Assembly (NCBI RefSeq): GCF_026151205.1
Contig: NC_087072.1
Location: 18,584,103 to 18,648,102 of the forward strand
Direction: 5' to 3'
Length of the DNA: 64,000 bases
From: Bolinopsis microptera
Taxonomy: Eukaryota > Ctenophora > Tentaculata > Lobata > Bolinopsidae
Positions 57,501 through 64,000 of the stretch are shown here, in pieces (within the stretch, counting starts at the first letter, position 1; the number at the start of each line of letters is the position of its first letter). The notes under the pieces are model-generated. The model worked only from the letters and a program-made list of their open reading frames with translations. It was not told the DNA's origin and did not search any database. A program made the position numbers and the translations under genes.

Positions 57501-60500
57501 CCGAACTTGACCATATAATGTCTTGTTTTTTGGGAGTAGCTATCCCCCGGGGCTCTTCCTGGGCGAAAGCTATTTTTCAACCTATGGAAATTGGAAATGA
57601 GTCTCTCGTCTTTTTGTCTGAGAAATGGAGTGAAATGAAAGGAAACCTCGTCATGATTTGTTTTCCATTCCATTTCTACAGACCCACGCTGGAAACTTAC
57701 AACTTTAACATCTTTAGTTTTTTAGTTGCTTGTTCCGTAGGACCTTGGCCACGATTCAAAGTCTGTGCAGTTCATGCTTATCGCAGTACCCACCTGTTCA
57801 ACTGCCTGAACAAAGTCCTTATAATCATGAAGTTGACCTGATTGTTTAATTGACAACTCCACTTTATGGTGGAATGAGTCTGCACTCATAACGGTGTGCA
57901 CTGGCTTTAGATACTTGACCGTTATCTTGTCCAGGTCAACATCTGGGCTGTTGATGAACATAGGGCAGTAAATAGAGTCCAACACTTGTTTTGAGCAGAA
58001 CAATTGTCTGCCCAAAAAATGATCTCCTTGCTACCACCAATCTTGCCAACTGGCAAAATGTTTTATTGCCCTTATCCAAGTCGAGGACACATTCTCATCT
58101 TTCCTTCCTGCGATTGACTCATTTCAAAGAATCGCTAAAGGAGCTCCGTCTGACCCCAGCCTCGCGAAGGTCTCGTTAAATGTGACAAGGCGTCTTGTAA
58201 AAATCGCCTCCTTGTACTCCGGCATGTGTGGTAGTAAAAGAACTTTCTCCATATCAACAGAGAAGGAGCAGTGAAGCAAATCGCTTCTATCTCTTTGGTA
58301 ATGTTCCCTTGCCTGTCGATAATCCCGCCAGTCTCAACTTATAAGAGAATACAACATTTTAAAGCAAATTATGACGTATATTTTGAAAAGTTCTGCATTG
58401 ACAAATCGGCAATTTTGACGGCGAAGCAAGCGTTTCTGAAGTTTATGACCATCACCAATCGATCCGCCGTGAAAATTTAGATTTGTTAGTACCGATTATA
58501 TAGTTTCAGTTGGCAGAATCAACATTTAATTAAACGCATAATGGCACTTAAGCACTTTTGTGAGAAAACGAGCCCGTTTTCACAAAAGTGCTTAAGTGAC
58601 ATAAATTGTTTTTTCCCAGGCCAAAAGACCCACGATCACCAAATTGCCGTCACTAGGCCAGTTTTTGACGTAGAAAACAATGCCACCATTTTCAGTTCCC
58701 AAAATGGCACCATTTTTGAAATAAATGGCACCCGTTTTACAAAATGTTACTTAAGCACTTTTCTCAGAAAAATGACCATTTTTTGCATTTTATGGGGTTC
58801 CAAAAAGGGGGTTTTGGGGGGTCGGCGAATGTATCCAATGGTCCTCAGGGATAGTTCTTGACCCAAAAACAAAAGTTAGACCAAAAAACCCGAAATTTCC
58901 AAAATGTTACTTAAGCACTTTTGTCAGAAAACGGCAGAGCGGACCCGTTAACCTCTTGGGACTGGCTCACTCAACAAGACTTGAAGAAGGAGACAGAAGG
59001 ATTGTTGATAGCAGCCCAAGACCAAGCACTTAGGACGAATTATGTGAAGCACAGGATTGACAAAACACCTGGCTCTTCTCCCCTCTGCAGACTCTGCAGA
59101 AATCATTACGAGACAATAGACCACATACTGAATGGGTGCCCAAAACTTTCACAGACAGAATATAAGTGTCGGCATGACAAAGTAGCTGCCGCATTGCACT
59201 GGAGTCTGTGCAAGGAATACGGCTTCCCACGCAGTAAAAGGTGGTACGAACACCGGGCAGAGAAGGTGCTGGAGAACGAAAAAGTCAAGATATTGTGGGA
59301 CTTCCATGTCCAGTCGGACCACGTTATCGAACACTGCAGACCGGATCTCCTCCTGGTAGACAAGGTAACCAACGCAGCAACCATCATTGACGTTGCAGTC
59401 CCAGGAGATACCCGGATCCTGGATAGAGAACAAGAAAAGATACTGAAATATCAAGACCTAAAAAGAGAAATTAAGAAGAACTGGAATTTACGAAAGGTCA
59501 CAATCGTCCCTGTGGTGATAGGCGCATTAGGAACTATCACCATTAACTTTCGTAAACACCTCGACGCAGTCCACTGCAATCTGAGCATCTCTAATCTCCA
59601 GAAGACAGCTCTGCTTGGATCAGCCAGAATTCTCAGGATGGTCTTAGACAATAGACATATGATATTATTGAGAGTATAATACACTGTAGATACTCTATAT
59701 TTAGTTTATTCTTCACTGGATACTGTAATATACACTTTTTACCTGGTCCTCTTATATTTCTTCCCTTGCTATGCAAGCCCTGTCTCTTGTTTATACAATT
59801 TTTAACCCGTATATTGGGTAGACTGTGTATTTGTTATGTATTTTATATTATACAGTTTTGTGTACAAGTAATTATTGTTATTTACTGGACTAAGGGGTAT
59901 ACATGTGTTGGAGTTTTTCTCTTATTTTTCTTCTCTTGCTCTGCATGCCCTGATTCTTGTATAAACATGATGTTTGTTTAAATATTGTATATTCTTGTAT
60001 TGATTGTGGTATTTTGTGGGTCAGATTCAGCAATACCCAATGGGTACTTGCTGAATCACTGTTTTATACACTCTGTAACCAGTCCCTGTGTTCCGTCCCT
60101 TGCCCTGCAAGCCCTGTTTCTTGATTATACAGCATTTATTTATCGTGTATTACATTGTAGTATGTATTAACATTTGTAGTAGTGTAGGATTGTTTGAATT
60201 TCTTTTTGCTAGGTTTTATAATATTTATTTGTATAATTTGTGATTGTTTCTCTCGGTTTTCTTCCCTTGCGTAGCAAGCCCTGTCTCTTGTAAAAACAAC
60301 CTCGAAAGATTTGTGGATACACATAGTCTCTACACCTTTACCCTCTGGTCCCTAGGGTCAGCTGATCCCGGGCCAGAGGAAAACTACCGACTGCCAAGGT
60401 TTGACGCCTAGGCAGTCGAGACCTCTTATTGAGACCCTTTATAATAATAATAAATAAATAGACCCTCTTGACAATTAGACCCTCTATGTTGAGACATAGT

Positions 60501-63500
60501 TTCAACCTAATAGTTATATATAATATATACTATTTGGAAGTATTTTTGTAACTCTCTCTGCAATTATACCCACTTTACTCTTTAATGTTTATATTGCGGT
60601 ATGGTTCCTAGATAATTGCTTTAAGTTCTCCACTTATCTTTAACTAATTTAATTACCTCACGGTATTGACTATTGAGCAGTACCTTACAAGACATATTTA
60701 TAACGTACGAAATGTGGCGGTTTTCCGAAAATTTCGCCATATTTTCGGACCGCCAAAATTTCGGTCGTCGTAATAGAATCCGTCGCATTATCTTTTAGCT
60801 TATTTCAATGACTGTGCCTTCACTGCTTTATTTTGTTTCTAAAAAGTTATATCAAGTAAAATAAATGAATAGATTCTGGCATCTTGGGACAAATTATCAC
60901 CACACCAATGACGAATTGAATGTCAAGCAATACAGTTTAAATTTGCATTAAAATACATGTATGTGCTAACATGAAAGTCTTACAGTCTTAATACAGACTA
61001 AGTTTGAACATGATTTTACCGGATTTCAGAAATTTCCTTACTGCTTACTGTCACAAAAAATGATGAAAAATACCCTTATTTTCTGTGACGTCCGAAATTT
61101 GACGGTTTTTGTTCAATTTCGCCATATTTTCGGACCGCCAAAATTTCGGTCGTCGCAAATTAGGCCGCCATAAATATGTCTTGTAAGGTACTTTGTGTTT
61201 TTACTCTGCACCTAGTTCTAGGATGATTAAGTCATTAACAGAGCATCTCTCTCGGATTTACATCCGTTCACACGGTACAACAGTGTCAATTACCTGCAAG
61301 GATAATTATTTATCCACATCTATATTTTCCATTAATTTTGCTACACGAGGCATCTTTAACACGTGACTACATCACGTGATTTTGGTGTCAGCAATTATCC
61401 TTCTAACATCCTTCACCTACAACAAGAGCTTATAACCAGCACCACGGACAAAGGATACTCAGAATCTCAACAACTCAGAAGATACTCTCTGCCACAATCA
61501 AAGAGTCTAGCAGACTCTAATCACAGGTTAGTCAGGCAGTGGCTCACACTCTGTTGATATCTCTTTATATTAGGGAGTTTTCAGGTATCTCAACCTTACT
61601 TAGTTGAGTGTGTCCCACATGACCAAGCACCATGCCTAGAAGTCCGGCGTTATGTATTATAATGATACTGGACCTAAGTGGCAAGCAGCTTTATATCAAC
61701 AACAAAAATTGTCCGGGTATGGAGTCTGGGTTATGTTTTGGTGTGGACATAAAGTCACGTTGACGGTTGATGGCTTAGTGTTGAGAATAAAACCTCCTCA
61801 GATCAAAATGCTGTACACCCCTCGATTATAAGAAACAAAAGGTACTCACCTCGGAGAACAGTGTAAAGGTTAACTTGAGTTGTTTCATATTACGCTTGAA
61901 ACAAAAGGTACTCACCTCGGAGAACAGTGTAAAGGTTAACTTGAGTTGTTTCATATTACGCTTGATAAACACCTCGTTAAATACGTTATCTTCTCCATCC
62001 CACTTGAAGTCGGTGGCCTGTACAGATCAAAACTTTGAATATAATATGTATTATAAGTTCAGGTTGGTTCAGAAGAATAGTGAAATTTCTGTCCACACAT
62101 TCGGGATTTCTGTGCGGATACGAAGTCTGCGGATACGAACTATTTCGGGAAGCCTACTATTTGAAAATAAAACTACCTTATGAAGTCTGCAAGCATCTGA
62201 TTTTGCGACAGTCTCATTCGTTGTAGAATCTTCGTCTCGATCACCCTGATTAATATAAACATGATAAAGATTCATAAGCAGATAGGAAACTTTTGGGGGT
62301 TAAGCAAGCGTTCACAATTCTGACAAGAATTCTCATATTTTAACGATAGGTTAGTTCGTATTTGGTACCTTTAATAAGGCTGCGATGAATCTTTGGAATT
62401 CTCCAAGCAGATTCTCAGTCAAGACCTCGCTCAAACTCCGCCTTTCCGCTGCAGTGATACTTATTACAGTAACAAAAGAAAATCTAAGAACGGAAAGTCG
62501 TGGAAAATTTCTTTAGTCACAACAAATGCGTATAGTAAGGTTTTGGCTGTGAACAGCCAAAGTTCTAATAAAATGTTCGTTTAATTCTGAAGTTTGTTAC
62601 ATGTTGATATGGGAAATTCTTTGACGATATCTCTGACTTGTTTGGTCGAAGAACACAGAAGAACCATAAGTATCTGGTCCACTGTTGAGTGATCATTTTC
62701 CTGATAATGAAATTTCTATTAGTATTAGGGTGCTAAAATGTAATCAAGCTGCGGTTAACAATGTCCTTTTATAGTCTTCCGTCTTCTGACAAAAGTGCTT
62801 AAAGACCACTCAAAATCCGAGGTTTTCAAGCACTTTTAACACATTTGACATTTATGACAACTTGTGGCATTTTAAGCAGTTTCAAAAGTGATTTCTGGCC
62901 TCTGGGGCTAGCGATTGGTTCTAATGGTTTCCAATGGCTGGGATAGTTATTGACCCTAAAAATAAATTTGGGTTACTGAATTTAGAATTCCAAAAATGGT
63001 CTTTAAGCACATTTTTCAGAAAACGGCAGTACATAAAGACAACAAGAATTGCGCCCGTTGTTTCGTTTTGGCGGACGCTAGATTTCCGTTCACTATTGTA
63101 ACTAAAATGAATTTAAGCTCCAATCAGCTCGCTTCATAATAATAATATTGATACACATCAGTACACTATACTACGCATGCCCCGTACAAATTGGGCTTAT
63201 AACCCAATACTATATATTGCATAGTATACATTAAAATACACTCGCGCCGCGCATTCATTGACAGGCTAGCTATATACATCACATCTCCGCAAGCAATACT
63301 CGCGCGCTGCACTGCGCTCTAGTTGTCATGGTAACTAACGGAAGGAAAGAATGACATCATATTTTAACCCACCTACTGCTATCTCCAAAATCCACGTTTT
63401 TCTGCAAAAACGTCCATTCGTAACCTTTCACTATTGCCTTTTTACAAAAGGGTGAACGGAAAAAATAATCTCTCAAGAAATAAATGAAATCAAAATGGAA

Positions 63501-63777
63501 AGCATTTATTACTAAAACTGTTTACTAACGGTGATAGCCTCATTCAAAAGCAAAGCAGATGCTTTTAGATATCTTAAAAGAAGATACTGTGCAGCTTTGA
63601 AAGCATCCTCTGGTAACTTTTCTTGGAGCGACTTTAACAAATCCTGGCAATAGGTGTCTGAATAATGGTGTACGATGTCGTGGTGCCCATGAGACACGAC
63701 ATCCACCAAAGCAAGGCTGATATTCTCAACATTGGGCGTGATTTCAGAGAGGACATCGTACAAGATTTTCAAATGAT
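48552..63777 (-). CDS. Divergent annexin, C-terminal 306 codons in eight exons
   Basis: Minus-strand exons, 5' to 3': 63777-63530, 62700-62601, 62448-62369, 62245-62177, 62017-61916, 49181-49106, 48922-48810, 48683-48552. Every junction is AG/GT and all phases agree. The product has four annexin-type repeats: repeat 1 YDVLSEITPNVENISLALVD.., repeat 2 STVDQILMVLLCSSTKQVRD then RRSLSEVLTENLLGEFQRF, repeat 3 ACRLHKATDFKWDGEDNVF then IKRNMKQLKLTFTLFSE, repeat 4 SSVLLWIVSARYDVDLKEIA then KYGSPLTDLIDG and TLFIILCQSLR. Annexins bind acidic membranes through GxGT calcium loops; none of the four repeats has GxGT, so calcium binding is probably lost. The N-terminus lies off the right edge. Intron 5 (49182-61915) is 12.7 kb of transposons. 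Confidence 0.82.
49224..50311. mobile_element. DNA transposon, TA duplication, CCTTACAAGAC ends
   Basis: Ends CCTTACAAGAC and GTCTTGTAAGG, flanked by TA (49222-49223, 50312-50313), with longer inverted arms containing CGACGACCGAAATTTTGGCG and TCCGAAAATATGGCG. 1088 bp. The interior holds a broken HIRAN-like coding segment. A shorter relative is at 60683-61198 in the same intron. Confidence 0.88.
49464..49865 (-). pseudogene. HIRAN-like domain fragment inside the transposon
   Basis: The minus strand encodes TIHRETNDVSLQHDRYACAV and, in another frame, VTVGHIPLEVSKHCHYFMCH then PSGGLEVKLKLTFKG. The series (RExN..HD.YAxAV, VGHxPxExSxxCxxF, GGLExxxxLxF) resembles repeat-encoded HIRAN-like domains common in invertebrate genomes. 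HIRAN folds bind DNA ends in HLTF. At least one frameshift (near 49760), so not functional. It ends with a TAG at 49464. Whether it was part of the transposase gene or captured cannot be told. Confidence 0.55.
50334..50643 (+). other. Unassigned open frame without a start codon
   Basis: Roughly 100 codons open on the plus strand (STEWITPQLKQSYSLDLGQ, then DLFPFNFYCTDLSTNRYMD) ending in TAA. It looks compositionally coding but I recognise no family and no splice sites; possibly a transposon relic. 50644-51448 holds nothing else that I can name. Confidence 0.25.
51449..54358. mobile_element. 2.9-kb foldback element
   Basis: Inverted arms of roughly 400-500 bp: CTCGTTAGCTTTTCGTGTTA at the left is the complement of TAACACGAAAAGCTAACGAG at 54339-54358. 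GGTTATCACCTCTCTAGATG, CGAGTGAC(T)GCAAAACC-type and GGTCGTAGAAACTA blocks also pair. The interior (51960-53980) has no convincing ORF; it contains GCCCATATTTTGTCC-like runs and a 28-base G tract at 53130-53157. Non-autonomous. Confidence 0.85.
53130..53157. repeat. Homopolymeric G tract
   Basis: 28 consecutive G, then CCGCCC. Length may be affected by sequencing or assembly; a G-quadruplex is possible. Confidence 0.9.
55122..55500. repeat. About 177-bp subterminal tandem repeat
   Basis: Two and a bit copies, each starting with TTTTCTGAGAAAAGTGCTTAAG-type sequence and including TTCTGATGAAAATGACCCG, TTCAAACCATTGGTCATCG and TTGTAAATAGGGGACAC. Confidence 0.9.
56069..57340. repeat. Array of CTCAACCNNGGTGGAG motifs in mirrored orientation
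   Basis: A motif of about 16 bases recurs with spacers of 25-240 bases. Forward (CTCAACCGAGGTGGAG type): 56253, 56294, 56396, 56635, 56798. Reverse (CTCCACCTCGGTTGAG type): 56864, 57020, 57172, 57325. Partial copies occur near 56074, 56121 and 57199. All forward copies precede all reverse copies, so the array is inverted about 56840. Confidence 0.8.
57368..58265 (-). pseudogene. Transposase-like DDE remnant (WADNCSAQNK / MSADSFHH)
   Basis: Minus strand, in order: VDMEKVLLLPHMPEYKEAIF, TRRLVTFNETFARLG, a broken link, IIFWADNCSAQNKCWTLFTA in one frame, then in another VDLDKITVKYLKPVHTVMSA followed by DSFHHKVELSIKQ and DYKDFVQAVEQ. The two Asp blocks (ADNCSAQNK and GHTxMSADSFHH) fit an RNase H-like transposase and match a family of uncharacterised repeat-encoded proteins widespread in invertebrates and fish. 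Stops and frameshifts (near 58010-58130) make it inactive. 57488-57560 also matches 55920-55965 in inverted order, so the element is internally rearranged. Confidence 0.6.
59750..60300 (+). repeat. LINE E 3' UTR tandem repeats
   Basis: Four diverged copies, about 165 bases apart (near 59762, 59930, 60098 and 60260), each centred on CCCTTGCTATGCAAGCCCTG, followed by TCTTGTTTATAC or similar. CTTGC..GCAAG is itself a short hairpin. Confidence 0.85.
60338..60465 (+). other. LINE E 3' end: stem-loops and (AAT)n tail
   Basis: CCCTCTGGTCCC pairs with GGGCCAGAGG, and CGACTGCC (60387-60394) pairs with GGCAGTCG (60412-60419) across AAGGTTTGACGCCTA. Then GAGACCTCTTATTGAGACCC and TATAATAATAATAAATAAAT. 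Structured 3' ends with simple-repeat tails suit target-primed reverse transcription. After it (60466-60680) nothing is seen. Confidence 0.7.
60683..61198. mobile_element. 516-bp MITE, same family as 49224-50311
   Basis: Ends CCTTACAAGAC and GTCTTGTAAGG with TA duplication (60681-60682, 61199-61200). Arms carry CGCCATATTTTCGGACCGCC and AATTTCGGTCGTCG. Orientation is reversed relative to the longer copy. Centre lacks the HIRAN-like segment. Confidence 0.9.
61505..61700. repeat. Dispersed repeat (inverted match of 40505-40710)
   Basis: AGGCAGTGGCTCACACTCTG, GTTGATATCTCTTTA and TAGTTGAGTGTGTCCCAC correspond to the reverse complement of 40505-40710. Lies in annexin intron 5; the neighbouring 61201-61504 has no recognised content. 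Confidence 0.85.
61832..61963 (-). repeat. 66-bp tandem duplication covering an annexin exon end and its splice donor
   Basis: Copies 61832-61897 and 61898-61963 are essentially identical. Each contains, on the minus strand, ..CTGTTCTCCGAG/GTGAGTACC, so there are two donors 66 bases apart (at 61915 and 61849). The extra 66 bases are open in the annexin frame. Confidence 0.92.
62776..63029. mobile_element. Short relative of the 4-kb transposon
   Basis: Left end CTTCCGTCTTCTGACAAAAG then TGCTTAAAG; right end CTTTAAGCACATTTTTCAGA then AAACGGCAG. About 254 bp. Inner parts recall 58780-58900 (GGTTTCCAATGGCTGGGATAG vs GTATCCAATGGTCCTCAGGG). The 4-bp duplication is not clear here (TAGT versus TACA). 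Lies in annexin intron 1 as visible. Confidence 0.75.
63041..63470. repeat. Dispersed repeat (pair with 31267-31805)
   Basis: Same landmarks in the same order as 31267-31805, beginning ACAAGAATTGCGCCCGTTG, abutting the short transposon at 63029. Confidence 0.88.
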
Positions 63778-63840
63778 CTGAAAATGATATTACAAATATT
63801 ATCATTGTGATAACATTAAAACATGAATTGGAATAATACT

Positions 63841-64000
63841 ACTCTCCCTCTTTTTCACTATTGTCTTCATAAAATGAGAACGCTTTAAGCTAAGAACTCA
63901 AACTTTTTTGCACACATTTGGCTTGATAATTGAAAACTTTTCCAAAAGTTTCAAGTTCATTGGTTAAAATATGGCTGAGTTATGACCATTTAAAAATCCA
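63841..64000. mobile_element. Fragment of a second mariner-like copy
   Basis: Matches 19873-20035, part of the left inverted repeat of the mariner element: CTCCCTCTTTTTCACTATTG, AACGCTTTAAGCTAAGAACT, TATGGCTGAGTTATGACCAT. Lacks the terminal 160 bases on its left, and runs off the window. Confidence 0.9.

Larger units (their letters stand above)
54899..58937. mobile_element. 4.0-kb DNA transposon inserted in LINE E, 4-bp target duplication
   Basis: Ends CTGCCGTTTTCTGACAAAAG and its complement CTTTTGTCAGAAAACGGCAG, flanked by AGCG on both sides (54895-54898, 58938-58941). The TIR core AAAAGTGCTTAAG is repeated as subterminal copies near 55129, 55304 and 55484 on the left and, inverted, near 58547, 58743 and 58907 on the right, with one facing copy at 58581. 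Carries transposase remnants on the minus strand and two repeat arrays. A short relative lies at 62776-63029. Confidence 0.9.
54551..59679 (+). pseudogene. LINE E: C-terminus of a REL-endonuclease LINE, split by a 4-kb transposon
   Basis: Two parts, 54551-54898 and 58938-59679, form one frame once the insertion is set aside. Part 1: NVKTRKLMRINGAHHP, DVDRLYVSRQLGGRGLHSIE, EKWTAKVMHGQFPRQ. Part 2: SWDWLTQQDLKKETEGLL, AAQDQALRTNYVKHRIDK, a CCHC knuckle CRLCRNHYETIDHILNGC, then a PD-(D/E)XK-type endonuclease with CRPDLLLVDK and IIDVAVPGD, and LQKTALLGSARILRMVL. This is the post-RT part of R2/NeSL-type LINEs. The RT core is absent (5' truncated at an (AAT)n tract, 54521-54550). The 3' UTR ends at another (AAT)n tract near 60441. 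Confidence 0.9.

Noticed and set aside
57518..57841. 107-residue plus-strand ORF in the 4-kb transposon
   Set aside because: The minus strand over the same bases has the conserved transposase-like blocks.

Overview
The window is animal nuclear DNA. The genes are split by GT-AG introns, the neighbours are unrelated, and much of the sequence is transposable elements. Mix of element types (LINEs with restriction-like endonucleases, mariner, many foldback/MITE families, repeat-borne ORFs of kinds common in cnidarians) suggests an invertebrate, perhaps a cnidarian; this is inference and the species is not identified.

Layout. 1-1440 is a 366-bp satellite lying in an intron of the first gene. 1703-3909 (+) holds the last seven visible exons of the nuclear-pore basket protein TPR. 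4545-7500 is a nested set of foldback and hairpin elements. 7686-11468 (-) is a nearly intact LINE (PHD finger, reverse transcriptase, restriction-like endonuclease) with a 23-bp target duplication; a decayed second LINE (11500-13647, +) abuts it. 13.8-21.2 kb holds a small two-exon ORF with a large (GTAAA)n tract in its intron, decayed transposon genes, a LINE ORF1, a tRNA-derived sequence and a deleted mariner element. 22352-27882 (+) is a secreted thrombospondin type-1 protein whose one intron contains two LINE fragments.

30743-39154 (+) is a complete 16-exon gene for a strongly diverged alpha-actinin (two CH domains, spectrin-like region, degenerate EF-hand region). 42691-47304 (+) is an uninterrupted 1537-codon Ser-rich ORF with no recognised family. 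48552-63777 (-) is an eight-exon annexin. No single long ORF reveals it; it was assembled from small exons whose phases agree. One intron of 12.7 kb holds most of the right-hand transposons: a TA-flanked element carrying a HIRAN-like fragment, a 2.9-kb foldback element, and a LINE C-terminus split by a 4.0-kb DNA transposon with a 4-bp target duplication.

The actin-crosslinker-like and membrane-binding-like genes have both lost the residues that normally bind calcium. The annexin also has a 66-bp in-frame duplication that copies a splice donor. These, the motif arrays inside the 4-kb transposon and the unknown Ser-rich protein are the main points of interest. All exon models were read by eye and have no transcript support here.
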